Shown: piece by piece, positions 10,527 through 21,892 of the stretch | How the letters are laid out: every line of letters starts with the position of its first letter | Position numbering within the stretch: the stretch's first letter is position 1 | Source of the DNA: Rotaria sp. Silwood1 | Taxonomy: Eukaryota; Rotifera; Eurotatoria; Philodinida; Philodinidae | Length of the DNA stretch: 64,000 nt | Reading direction: 5' to 3' | NCBI GenBank assembly: GCA_905250075.1 | Contig: CAJNOP010000100.1 | Coordinates: 378,642-442,641 of the forward strand | Made by a program: the position numbers and the translations under genes | The notes under the pieces: generated by a model | What the model saw: the letters and a program-made list of their open reading frames with translations, nothing else | The model's database searches: none | Told to the model about the DNA's origin: nothing

Positions 10527-13500
10527 ATGAATTCCAGATACGAATGTCCAAGATGCAAATGGATACTGAATTCTCCCATTCGACTTAAATGTGGTCATCG
10601 TCAATGTTATGCTTGTGGTAGACCTGCAGAAAACGCGTATGATTTCATCAGAAAGCATGCCTTTTAAATATCGATTGTTTCATTTGATATAGGGCACCAA
10701 TCTGTGCCATTTGTCATGAGGAAACACCTACTGAAGACGTAAGAATAATTCACTGTATACATGTTTGAAAATGTGTATCTTTTAGATAGAGATTGATGAA
10801 CCTCTTAATCAAGAAATAAATGAGTTGCCAATGACTTGTCCACTATGCAATTGGTCAAGTACATATAGCAATTATAAAGTAGGATTATCTTCAAGTTCAT
10901 CATCCAATGTTGAGAATTCAGGATTATGCATTTTTTGCATGCTACGAATTAGAACATTATCGATTTGCTTGAAACTCTCCAAGTCAGATTGATAGCAAAT
11001 TGGAAAAACCCTAAAAAATTACTATCCATAAGACTAACATTTATATAATGAGGAAAGCGTTGATTCAAACTTTACAAAATAAAATGAGAGATAATATATA
11101 TCATAGTGCAAAAACACATTTCATTCATGTTCGAGTGATGTACAACGGGCATGACCGTAGTATTGAACTTGATTGTGCGATGTGTTTAGGACCACATAGA
11201 AATCACTCATCCATGTTACAAATGTGACGCATGTTCTGCAACTTTTATAACAAAGGAACAAATGATACATCATCAACGGACAAAATGTCCAGCAACTCTT
11301 TGCAAGTGTCCACTACATAGATATAGATGTAAACAATTGGTATGCTGACTAAACTCAAAATACTTAATTATTTTTTTGACAATTTTCTACAGTTTCCTCC
11401 GAATGAAACAAGCGCTCATTATATCAGTGGCACTCACATTAGTAGTTTGATATATGCATTGAACTGCTACATGAGTGCTTTGGAACCTGCTCGAGAAGAC
11501 ATGAAAAGAAATAACCATGATGATGTAGCGTCAGTTTCTTCAATGAACGATGAGAAACTCGAAAAAATTTATTTAAATATTCAAACATTAACTGAACTCA
11601 TATCTGAACTAAGTTCGTCAAACTCGACAAGTCATTCGTCTTATGATACTGACCAACACATGTCGATTGATAATGGTAAGGATCTTTTACAAAACATACG
11701 TCTTTGTTATATTTAGAATGTCTTCTTTAAATGTAAAAATGTAGAAAATCGTTTTGTTTACAACCAGACTGACTTAGAGGGAAATAATCTATATGAGAAT
11801 GGTCCACAGTCGTTCCTAAGCACTTAAACATCTTAGTTTGTTCGCTGTTCCTAGTTTTCAAAGTTTATTAAATGCTTCAATACTTCTCTAGTATATTTTC
11901 CGTGCCTATCTAGATACTTTATTATTCTAAACGCTTGATTCTTCATGCAGTTTTGTATAGCAGCATGACACCAATTGTAACAGCTGAATCCCTTCCTTTA
12001 AAAGTATCATCAGGAATAGAGAGACATTCTTGTCTGTATAGAATACAAAAAGAAGTTTCAATTGTATATTTCATATTAGCGAATTTAATTATTCGATTAT
12101 ATTTGACGGATAAATTCATTGTGTTTGATTCGGGATCCGGACAGTTGCTCGCCGAACAATTGCTAGTTAGGATATCTTCCTAGTAGGACACTTGCTCGTC
12201 AATGAAGGGTGTGTGTAGATGTGGGGTGGGTGTGGAGCTGATGTGGGATGTGAGTGTGGGTATGGGTGTCAGATGAATTCAGAGCATGAGCCACATCCAC
12301 AACAATACCCACGACCACACCCCACTCACACCTACACCCACCCACATCAACTCCTATACTCACTCACCACACCCATACCCACACTCAGACCCTACATATA
12401 TTTACTTCGAAGCATTTTTACGAGCAAGTGTTCTAGCGAGCAACTGTCCTAAACCCGTTTGATTCGTTGTGCGGAATTTAAGTATGCGCATCGAGAGTTC
12501 ATCTTGCTATTGGGGATCTTATTATTACGCAATTATAATTGATTTAATTACGGTAGAAGTTGTTGCAGTGCAGTTTGACTTCTGACTGTAAAAAATGAGC
12601 TTATTTGTTGCTGGTAGCTGATGATGACAGAGACGAATAATTTGTTCAACTGTTTTGAAATCAGTTAAAGTAGACAAATAAGAAAAATCTTACAAAGAGA
12701 AAGCCGAGCTAAACTCTTAATAGAAATACTAAAATATTCGTGTGCCACATTTTTTATTTTTCTTTGTCTAGCTATTTTCACTAATGGTGATTTTTCACAA
12801 CATGAAAATCCTATTATGAACTTAAATGAGAATGCTTCTGACGATCTATCATTACTCTTGCAACAGTCTGCTCACAATGACTTTAAGTTGGATGAGCTCA
12901 ATGATAACATTACACGACTTTCTGTAAATCAACCGACGGATGATTTAAATGGCGATGTACAACGCCAAGACACATCATCGACCAACGAGAGATGTCCAGA
13001 ATTTCGTAAAGTAAGTATTATTTAGTATTGCTAAACAGAAGTTAGTGTTTCCTTTTCGACTACAAACCTAATAATTCTAATCATTTTTTTTCAATAAAGA
13101 ATCAAATACGTATAATGCAAGAAAAACTTGGAAACATGAAACAAGAAATCAATAATTTAACATTAATCAATAGTATACTCTATACTCAGTTGATGGAACA
13201 GCCTGCTACGACTGATGGTCTTTTGATATGGCTGATTCCAAACATTCGCAAAGAAATCGAGAATGCACTATGTTTGAAGGAGCTCTTTCTTGAATCACCA
13301 CCGGTTTCCACAGTAATGAACGGACATCGAGTACGAGTTTATCTCTATCTCAATGGCAAGACGAGTACAATATATAGTTCAAGTCGCTACATTTCCATTT
13401 ATATTCGACTCCTAACTCCAATTTATCAAAATTTAAAAGGTACCATCACGTTTTGCATGGTCGATCAAAGCAACAATTGTACTCCAGATCACTTTCAACG

Positions 13501-13702
13501 TACATGTCCTGTAGATACAATGATGCCACATGAACTGATTGGTTTCGATGAATTCATGCCTAAAAAACGTCTTTATCAGGATCCAAGTCGATATATTCAT
13601 GACGACGAAATTCGAGTCATCATGAAATTCAATCAAACAAATGCAGAACGTTTTGCCAATCATCCACAGTGTGTACGAAACGCACTAGAAAACATTACAT
13701 AA
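10527..13702 (+). CDS. TRAF-like E3 ubiquitin ligase: RING, zinc fingers, MATH/TRAF-C domain
   Basis: Seven exons in consistent phase: 10527-10636, 10693-10738, 10786-10878, 11190-11339, 11393-11675, 12772-13010 and 13100-13702, giving 507 residues. The RING is complete: C7-x2-C10-x11-C22-x-H24-x2-C27-x2-C30-x10-C41-x2-C44. TRAF-type zinc-finger ligands follow (C70PLC73...H85...H90, C95DAC98...H110-H111...C116, C121...H126...C130). Then come a Ser/Asn-rich linker, a short helical heptad stretch (about residues 308-340) and a MATH/TRAF-C domain from about residue 345 (GLLIWLIP; YIHDDEIRVI at the end). TRAFs are cytosolic adaptors and ubiquitin ligases that link receptors to NF-kB/JNK signalling; that role is family knowledge. 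Intron 3 (10879-11189, 311 nt) contains what looks like a decayed copy of the following exon, and intron 5 (1,096 nt) contains a TIR element. The first intron is placed by phase: GTATGA at 10637 is the only donor that joins both RING halves. Confidence 0.88.
10883..10969 (+). pseudogene. Possible decayed duplicate zinc-finger exon inside TRAF intron 3
   Basis: Four bases into intron 3 a 29-codon open frame reads DYLQVHHPMLRIQDYAFFAC... and ends at a TGA. It aligns in order with the true next exon, DHIEITHPCYKCDACSATF..., sharing the D-x-(hydrophobic)-x-x-HP start and the A-F-spacing, but it has lost the zinc-binding cysteines. It looks like an old tandem exon duplication no longer used. The similarity is short, so chance is possible. 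Confidence 0.4.
12132..12456. mobile_element. TIR element with 9-bp target duplication carrying a telomere-like hairpin
   Basis: Left end GGGATCCGGACAGTTGCTCG and right end (reverse complement) GGGTTTAGGACAGTTGCTCG match at 16 of 20 positions, and a second GAACA-TTGCT unit follows inside each arm. The nine bases GTTTGATTC flank it directly on both sides (12123-12131 and 12457-12465). A 9-bp duplication is typical of Mutator-like elements. The interior (about 12207-12391) is a G-rich then C-rich hairpin of TGTGGG-like repeats. There is no coding sequence. It lies in intron 5 of the TRAF gene. Confidence 0.8.
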
Positions 13703-14106
13703 ACATCAAACCATACTAAAAAGTTAGTCGAACTAACTTTCATATATTCGTCTTTGGATTCTATTTTTCAATTAATCTTGACACTAAATTCATAGCTAGT
13801 CTCTTCTTAGACCATGAAATCATTTCTAGGAAAATAGTAGAACACTTTATAATGAAGTATGTGTCTATTACAGTACAATTGAAAAAGAACGAAAGCAAAA
13901 CTCCTGAACTAAAAAAAAAAGTTCATTTTCATCTTTATAATCTATACTATCGATAAAAAACTTATTAAGTAAGGGAAAAGAATAGAATAATTTATAATAT
14001 ATATCTAGATAAAATGTTCCTAAAGATAGGTTGATAATAATTCTTTGTTCGTTACGTGAAAATAAAATATTAAATCAACTGTTGCATTCAAGTGACCTCT
14101 TACAAC

Positions 14107-14811
14107 TAATATCGGCGCCAGAAGTCGAGGCAGGTGGATGTTTTTTGAATAACTTTCGATAGGAACAAGCTAACGAGCTGCGGTTTTCACCAATCGAAAG
14201 AGGAGGAGTCCGGATTTCTTTTTCTCCGATAATGCATACGACGAAGTCCTTTTAAAACTAATGATATTCGAGAAACATGTAAAAGAACCCATGAAGATGA
14301 TCTGCGAGCTAGATGAAATTTTGATTTTGACCTTTGATTTAGATAGAGAAACTTGAGATCTATAGTTCTAGATACAATGTGCTTTTTTACTTTTTCTTAC
14401 GTTTTCCTCGAAATCTTAAGCTACTACGATAAAAAGTGCGAAAACTCAGTAAAAAATCAGCAAAATTCCGTATTATTTGAGCATGTAAGTACATCATTTC
14501 ATTTGCTCAGCATTAGAATGGAATAAGACAACCATTTGCATTGTATCTTGAGCTATAGATCTCAAGTTCCTCTATCTAAATCAAAGGTCAAAATCAAAAT
14601 TTCATCTAGCTCGCAGGTCATCTTCATGTGTTCTTTTACATGTTTTTCGAATATCATTAGTTTTAAAAGGACTTCGTCTTATACATTATCGGAGAAAAAG
14701 AAGTCCGGACTCCTCCTCTGTCGATTGGTGAAAATCGCAGCTCGCTAGCTTGTTCCTATCGAAAGTTATTCAAAAAACATCCACCTGCCTTGACTTCTGG
14801 CGCCGATATTA
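14107..14811. mobile_element. Long foldback element (about 275-nt arms)
   Basis: Arms 14107-14382 and 14536-14811 are reverse complements with few differences: TAATATCGGCGCCAGAAGTC at the left edge, GACTTCTGGCGCCGATATTA at the right, and GATACAATG/CATTGTATC at the inner ends. The loop is about 150 nt, AT-rich and non-coding. No clear target duplication was found. The apparent open frame on the right arm is an accident of the repeat. Confidence 0.85.
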
Positions 14812-15260
14812 ATATCTTTCCCATTTTATTTTTCCCATTTAATATTTTTCTTTTCAGTCTTTCTCTGCCTATTCTGTATCAGTGTCAAAAGATTAGAATG
14901 ACAATTTTTTAGAACAGATTCAATCTAGTCGTACATGTAGTTTCTATCCACATTTCATTTCTTATCACAATTAGAAAACAAATATTTTTTCTAATCGGAA
15001 GCGTATGTACGTTCAGTATTTCTTTTTCGAATAGGTACTTTGCAATTTCGAATCGTAAAGCAGATATACTCCATTGAGTCTAATTAAAATGACAGCTGCT
15101 TTATTTCTGTCAGATACATAATCATTATTATTGAGTAGATCCAACTGCTTTTCTTAGAAGTTATACAAAATTGATCAGCGAAGCGACCATTTCGACACCT
15201 TTACTGAAGTATGCATAACAATAAATTAAATAAATTGTATTCTCTTAAAACAAACTTTTA

Positions 15261-15294
15261 GCGAAATTCCTATGGAACTAAAATGTGAAACACG
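15261..15294 (+). repeat. Short dispersed hairpin motif, copy a
   Basis: GCGAAATTCCTATGGAACTA followed by AAATGTGAAACAC. It shares with four other places in the window the order 'GCG/GCA, CC..GG mini-hairpin, CTAAAATGTG, AAC.CA'. Confidence 0.4.
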
Positions 15295-16144
15295 ATGGAT
15301 TCGCTCCCATCTTTAAAAAAGAGTTCTAGTCGCATCGATTATTATGAAACTCTGAAATTTAGTCGATTCTGTGTGTTTGACACGAGTTAGTGAGACAGGT
15401 CTGAGAGAACGGAGGAAAAGAAGGGAGAACTCCGTTTTTTCTATTAGTACTTTGTGAATCAGGATTGTTAATGACACAAGCGAAACGCAAACTTACAGCT
15501 AATTGTTGTTATTTTTTCCAGCGCTAGTTTATATTTGAGCTTTTCACTTAATATAAGATTTGTAGAATTTTTCGAAAACTTTCTTCGAAATTTGAATCTT
15601 TAGTGAATTTGATATCTTGTAATCTAAAACAACTTCTATTCTTCCAGGTGGTACGCAGTATCTATGTCCCATACTCAACATTAATAAAAAGTGTTCTGAA
15701 AGTATTAGTAAGATAAAATTCTTTCAAAACATGATTATGTCACGCTCATTCATAGATAAAAAAAGCTGCAAGCATATACTTTATTAGAATCTGAGTTCTG
15801 AATCAGGTCATATACTGGTTTTTCGAAATGATTCATGGCTTATGTTACACTTACACATATTTATTATTCCGGTATCGTTTTTTCCTAATTCTTTCTGATT
15901 TTATATTCTATTCTTCTTGTGTTTCTGTGATCTAACTAACTATATATATTAATGTTTAGTTCATTTTTATGGATATATCAATTATTTATTACTTCTGAAA
16001 TAAAAATTCTCTTTAACATGTTCATAATTATTTTAGAGACAATAAGTCTTCTGCAAATACAATTCTCCATTGTCTTTCATGCATAACTTGACTATCAAAA
16101 AAGCCACAGGAAAAACAATGAATCACGAGAAAAATGTAGATATC

Positions 16145-16193
16145 GAGTGTAGTTGAGTGAGTGAAGAGAAGGTGTATATTCATATCCACACCT
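16145..16193. repeat. G-rich/C-rich hairpin, weak copy
   Basis: GAGTGTAGTTGAGTGAGTG, then AAGAGAAGGTG, then CATATCCACACCTC. It has the same arm order and AAGAGAAG-like centre as the stronger copies, but is shorter. Confidence 0.35.
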
Positions 16194-17304
16194 CTTGTTA
16201 ACATCAATAAATAACTAACTTTTTATCAGTTATGGAAAGATCATGTCATTCATAACTGATGAAAATTAATAGGTTTTATTTTAATCAATCTTAATGATGA
16301 TACTTCAAAACAGTGTTTGTCAATATTTTTCTAATGAATATGACCTATAAATGCCTCTTTGTCAGTGGTCAAAGATTCAGCTCATGTGATTAAAGTATGA
16401 CGAAGATCTTCGATTTTTTTCTTCGATATAGTGATTCTTTTTGGGCCTTCCTGTATGTATTGAGTACGTAAACAGCCGAACGTCGTCATTTACAGAAAAA
16501 AAAAAACGTGAAAACACAAAATATTGTCAACAATATAGAGTGACACAGAAGTAATGAATGAATGACAATTGCTAACTTGATTAAAAGGTTTTTTTTTCTT
16601 TACATCTATTTCTTTCATGAAACCTAAACGGCGTGTACGTTACTTTTCAAATTCTTTATTTGTTGTTTGTTATTCACTCGCATAATTCTTATATTTCAAC
16701 CAATTTTTTTTATATACCTAAGCTGACTGAGTAATTATTGTATCTACTTGAGTTCAGATTTATCTATATCGATGTATGAAACAACTTTTGAACATCAATA
16801 TCTACCATTTGAAATGACATTTACAGAAGATGTTATTGTCTTCATGAATAGAAACAATGAATTCTACTCGTATTATCACTATTACTATAAAGAAGAATTT
16901 CATTTGAAAAAGTTTCAAGATATGTTGAATCAACGAATTTGACTTGGAAAAATTGTCCAAAATGAAGGTTTAAGTTATATTTCATCGATCGATCATGGTG
17001 ATTTTTATAATCATTCATTTCTTTTTTATTGTTCTTTATTATGGATAAATCAAACTCAAATGGTCATGTTCTTCTTACTTTTCGTCAAAAAGAAAATCAT
17101 CATTATTTAAGTAGTTTTAGAATGAATTGTACTTCGTGGTGAAGTCGTCGAAACTAACAACATATCTTACTACAGCACCTTATAATATCACAAATAAAAT
17201 ATTTGCAATACTGCTTCTTAAAGAATACATTTTATTCAATCCTATTCGAAAGAGTAATCTATGAAAATGACATCTATTTCATATTAAAAATGAAAGTATA
17301 AAAA

Positions 17305-17382
17305 TGGGGTGTGGGTGTACGTATCGGTGTGGATCTTCTCTTCGTCATTCACACCCACACCCACCAGGCCACGGGCACACCC
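17305..17382. repeat. Telomere-like G-rich/C-rich hairpin
   Basis: GGGGTGTGGGTGTACG...GGTGTGGATC, then TTCTCTTCGTC, then CACACCCACACCCACC and GGGCACACCC. The arms are good reverse complements around a GATCTTCTCTTC centre. Confidence 0.65.
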
Positions 17383-19193
17383 TAATCTGTTTGGGTCGTT
17401 CTGCTGAGAGAATAAGTCTTTTTTTATTAATGTATGCTTTAATCATGCTCTGTTGGAAACATTTTTATGAATATTTGACAGAAGTGATAAAGAATCGATT
17501 CAATTAATGTCGAATTTTGATATATGAGAAAGATTTGTGACTTGGCTTTTTTGTGAGGGTCTACAGAAGAGTTTACATACTGATCATCGGTTATGTTTTA
17601 CTGAGATTTCAAGAGTTAGTTTAATATTAAATGAGTAGAAGAGAGAAAGATAAGGCTTGTATTGAGAAAAATTTTAATTCATCTATAGACAATGAGAACG
17701 TCTAATTTTAACTGTCTAGATCATAATGAAATGACGGTCAATTTCGGAAAAATTTATACTTAAGATGATCATCATTAGTAGTTGAGAAGACGAACCTCAA
17801 TAATTGTTTACTGCTTTAAAGAAAGCATGATTACAACACAGATCAGTTGTTGTATTTGAACGTCAATCGAATACAATTCAATCAGTATGAATGAAATTTG
17901 TTTATGATCGGTTACGTATAGAGATGTATGGAACCAAGTTTTTTTTTCGTTTCGATTTCAGTAATTTCTTTCCTAGTGGTCACGATCTAAAGAAGACTAT
18001 CATGGAATTTCATCCTATTAGATCTCAAATAATTTTTGAATATTCGTTTGTTTTTATTTCTTTAGTTGACAAAAAGCACTTGTTTCGATCATGCCTCTTG
18101 AATTATATTCTGATTTATATTATTTATAACATAATTTACATAAAATCATGAAATGTTTTACTATAAACTTGAATTTTGGTAAGAACAATGTTTTCTCGTA
18201 GTTTTGACCTTGTTCGCAGCAGCTTCTTTTTTACGTGGCCTCCAATCCTGTCAAGGTTCCTAATTTCGATTTCATAGATCGCTAGCCACATAATGGTATC
18301 AATAGTTAACCGAACCTGTGTTCTTTATTTCTTCTTTTCCATTAATAAGATAATTAACATGTTATATCTTATAAAACAAGACAAATAATCGTCAAATAAA
18401 TTCATCAAGCAAGACAGCCTAAAGAGAAAACGTATTTTTGAAAATAGCATGAAAAATATAATAACCAATTTGTTTTTGCTTTGTTTCATATGAGTTTCAA
18501 ATAATACAATCATTGAAAAAGTTATTTATTTCGTTCTTGTTTCTACCTTCGAATGAGAATTTGATTAATCAAAATGTATCTCACAAATTTATAGATATTT
18601 CTTTTCGGACGAGATGTTTATTAAGCATCACAAACTACGACTATTGAGCACCGAAAATAAGATATTTGAGCATCAACGTTATTTTAAAATGAAATCATAA
18701 CAAAAAAAGTATTATCTTTACAAAAAAGAATAATAACACCAACCGATAGATAACTAATACACTAACAAACAAATAAATATGAATATAATGAAAATCAGAC
18801 AGTCTATTTGATATATCTTTTACCTATCGTTTACTCAACTGTTACGAACGCGCTTTATCAGTTAATTTGTACTGTTTTTCTTTTAAATTGAACAAGACAA
18901 CATCAAGGTCTAATTTGAGAATGGTTTTATCAAGTTTTATAATTTTTTTTTTGTCTTTTTCAGAAGTTACTTTTTTTTTATCAATAAGGACCAAAGTAAA
19001 AGTAAATAATATAAATAGTAATATAGTTTTATTCTTCATAGTTTTTTTTTTTTTTTTTCATTAAATCTCGTTTGAAAAAGGTGAAATTCGCAAGGCCATG
19101 AATCATTAACACTTTTATATTTCTAGTTATCTTTTTTTCTCATTACTTGCTGCCTTCTTTCTTTCTCTTTCACTATTACTTATGCTGAAAAAC

Positions 19194-19233
19194 TTGTCAG
19201 TGCGGCCCCAAGAGGGGCAAAAATGTTACATTG
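19194..19233 (+). repeat. Short dispersed hairpin motif, copy b
   Basis: TTGTCAGTGCGGCCCC, AAGA, GGGGC, then AAAAATGTTACATTG. The CCCC/GGGG stem is perfect. The 5' part TTGTCAG-GCG is shared with the copy at 31945. Confidence 0.4.
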
Positions 19234-20207
19234 TAATGCTGAAAACAGTTACTTCTATTGTCATATGCATCTTAAATATATAACATCCATTTTTTTAATG
19301 ATATGCCAATGACGCTCTGTCATTGCTCAATAATGACTTAACTATGAAATGTTAAATATGATTGAATATTAAAATTAAAAATATAAAATATAAAAAAATT
19401 AACCAGTAAATAATAAATATTAAATAATAAGTGTTTTAAATATTAAGTAATAAATATTTTTAAACATTAAATATTCAATTTATGAATTATTAATTTTTTT
19501 CATCAATTTATTGATTGGCTAATTAATAAATTTGCTTTTAACGATCTGTAATGGGGAAGGAGCTCATTGTTATGGAAACATATATAATAGTCTTTGGTTT
19601 CCAGCCATCTGGTTGCTAGGGTCTAGGGAGAAGTTGCAAAAACCTCGATTTAAACTTACACTCACTATTTTTTGTTCGAAAAAATATGTGAATTCCACAA
19701 AATCAAAGAAAAATCTATAATAACTGAAATTGTTCTACTATTTATATTATTTACTTTTTCTTTGTTTCCTTTTAAAAAGAGAAAAAATAAAAGATAAAAA
19801 CGAAAAAATATCTATAAATTGTGGTATAGCTCTTCTCAAATTAGACCTTCATCTTGACTTCCTCGATTCAAAGAATTGATTAATGAGTTTTATAATATTC
19901 TTTTGATTTGGTGCTTGAATGCCTTACTTTTTGGTGCACTTTAAACATATAATAAAGTAGGTGCCACGTTATCTTAATTTATGGTGATCAAAATACACTT
20001 TTTCTTTCTTTCAATATTTTTCTTTTCTATGATAGTTAAATGAAACTATAAAGTATACCGTTTTAATTAGCGTTGCTCTACAGTATACCTTGTATTTCTT
20101 TGATATTTTCAATTTATTTTTGGTCATGCTTCAATAACGCTCTGGTTGTTGTAAGTTATTCATATATATTCGTTACATTTCCTTTGGTTTCATTTATTAC
20201 AATTACC

Positions 20208-20540
20208 ATGCGTCTAGTAGCAATCAGTATCGCTATATTCTTCTTTCAGTTGGCCATCTTCGTCAAAGGCTATGAAGAAAATCAATTCAATTCCAATGAG
20301 CAGACTTTATATCACAAGTTACGGCATATGCTCAACGATCAAACGATGAAATTGATGCTATCGGAAAAGAGAAAAACGGAAGCTGGATTAGAAAATCCTG
20401 ATGTACTTGCGGTGTGTCAAAAAGTATGCCATCCCTTACGAGTCGATTCAACTGACGAAGCTCTACGATTACATTATAAAAAATGTCGAGATGATTGTGT
20501 TGATGACATTTTAGCACTACTATCCAAGAACAATTGCTGA
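20208..20540 (+). CDS. Small secreted cysteine-containing protein
   Basis: A single-exon frame of 110 residues from the ATG at 20208. Residues 1-21 (MRLVAISIAIFFFQLAIFVKG) are a typical signal peptide with probable cleavage before YEEN. The mature part of about 90 residues is charged and mostly helical, with five cysteines in the C-terminal half: VCQKVC, KKCRDDC, and a C as the last residue. An odd number suggests three bonds are not all internal, or dimerisation. No family was recognised. The open frame extends upstream to 20073, but the ATG at 20208 is chosen because it places the signal sequence at the N-terminus. An upstream intron is possible. A GC-rich MITE begins about 150 nt after the stop. 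Confidence 0.65.
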   Translation: MRLVAISIAIFFFQLAIFVKGYEENQFNSNEQTLYHKLRHMLNDQTMKLMLSEKRKTEAGLENPDVLAVCQKVCHPLRVDSTDEALRLHYKKCRDDCVDDILALLSKNNC

Positions 20541-20691
20541 CCGAAATCATAAGGACTAATTATATATATATATATATTGAACTGTCATATGTTTCATTTA
20601 CTTTTATTAATAGGACTTACTTTTTCTGCGCATTTACCTCATGTTCTATACATTACTAACAATACACTTATAATATGAACTTACTGCTTAA

Positions 20692-21224
20692 CAGAGATGT
20701 CCATCGCGGCGCTGCCGCGCCGCTGCCGCTGCCGCGGTGGCGGTGGCGGCGCGGCAGCGGCAGGTTTTTAAAAAAAATCACCGCGGCAGCGGCGCGGTAG
20801 CGGCAGATTTTTTTAAAAGTCATCGCGGCAGCGGCGCGGTAGCGGCAGGTTTTTTAAAAAACCATCGCGGCAGCGGCAGGATTTTTTTGGAGGACATTGA
20901 AAAACTGTATGAATTTAATAGAATTTCACGATTTACAAATGAAACGCCCTGATATTGAATAAATCTGATGGACTAGTACCCATATCTCTGGTCAAATATA
21001 GTCACAGCAGTGAAATTAGAAACACTTTTTTGAAAATCGTCGCGGCAGCGGCGCGGTGGCGGCACGTTTATTTTATAATTCATCGCGGCAGCGGCGCGGC
21101 AGCGTTTCTTTTATAAGTCATCGCGGTGCGGCAGCGTCGCGGCAACATTTTTTTATAAACCGCCGCGGCGCGGCAGCGGCGCGGCAGCGGTGCGGCAGAT
21201 TTTCAGCCGCGATGGACATCTCTG
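20692..21224. mobile_element. GC-rich hAT-type MITE with perfect 8-bp target duplication
   Basis: Perfect 19-bp terminal inverted repeats: CAGAGATGTCCATCGCGGC at the left and its exact complement at the right end. The eight bases CTGCTTAA lie directly outside both ends (20684-20691 and 21225-21232). CAGAG termini and an 8-bp duplication are hallmarks of the hAT superfamily. The interior is built from GCGGCAGCGGCGCGGYAGCG units separated by T/A-rich spacers; three successive units from about 20767 have a period near 45 nt. It is non-coding: the frame at 20737-20952 is only the translated repeat. In this AT-rich genome the base composition is striking. Confidence 0.9.
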
Positions 21225-21530
21225 CTGCTTAATTCAATTATTTTCTTATAGTTTTATTCTAGAGAACTATTTAGTATTCTTTTTTGGCATAATCGAGCAT
21301 AATAATTAATAATAAAAATGTATAAGATCTCATCAAATTTTCATGAATGTGTGCATGCTACAGTTGACATTAAAATCAGTTTTATTTTTTTTTGTTTGGT
21401 GTTACAGGACTCGCATTCTTAATTATCTATTAATCAATAGCAAACTGTGAACATTGTTTTTAAAATGATACAGAGTTATAATTGACTATAAGTCTTATTT
21501 TCTTGTAAAAGCATATGCGAGTGTTGGGGA

Positions 21531-21648
21531 GGTGTGAATGTGGCTATGGGTGTGAGTGGGTGGGTGTGGGTGTGAACGAACAGAAAGCAAATACACATAC
21601 CCACACCCACCCACGCTCACACCGCACCACACACCCACCTACACCCTC
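21531..21648. repeat. Telomere-like G-rich/C-rich hairpin, strong copy
   Basis: GGGTGTGAGTGGGTGGGTGT..., centre AACGAACAGAAAGCAAATAC, then ACACCCACCCACGCTCAC... The arms are about 50 nt each. The centre is the reverse complement of the centre of the copy at 29760-29958, so these two belong to one subfamily. Confidence 0.75.
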
Positions 21649-21892
21649 TTAGAGACTGATGAAATGTGTTCGTTACATCGCATGAATCATTTGTAGCGAC
21701 CAAACAAGAGTGACTGATATGCATGGTTCGTTAAATTGTTTGTCATCGAGTGGCGATATATTTACATACGGTGTGTCCTCGAATAGCAGTTTTTTTCGCG
21801 CCTCTCTTTCCAGAACGATCAGATTCGAAGACAAAGCTATTCAGTCATGGAAAGTTGATCGATCAGATCTCATGAACGCCTGATTAGTGTGT

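Larger units (their letters stand above)
14812..20072. other. Gene-poor region
   Basis: About 5.3 kb with no supported gene. Short frames (e.g. 16748-16942, 17891-18151) have no motif or splice context. It includes two G/C-rich hairpins (16145-16193, 17305-17382), two copies of a short conserved hairpin motif (15261, 19194), and AT-only simple sequence at 19370-19520 made of degenerate TAAATATTAAATAA-like units. Confidence 0.5.

Noticed and set aside
10786..11340. Initial reading of the TRAF gene as a frameshifted pseudogene
   Set aside because: A 311-nt intron from GTAGGA at 10879 to TTTAG at 11189 restores the frame exactly and yields the expected YKDH..HP zinc-finger junction, so the gene is intact.
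12219..12452. 77-codon Cys/Gly then His/Pro/Thr-rich frame
   Set aside because: It is read-through of the G-rich and C-rich arms of the hairpin in the TIR element.
14536..14748. 70-codon plus-strand frame
   Set aside because: It lies in the right arm of the foldback element at 14107-14811 and its complement is repeated in the left arm; no coding signal.
20737..20952. 71-codon open frame with repeated HRGSGAVAA units
   Set aside because: It is the translation of the GC-rich repeat inside the hAT MITE; period and composition follow the DNA repeat and there is no gene context.
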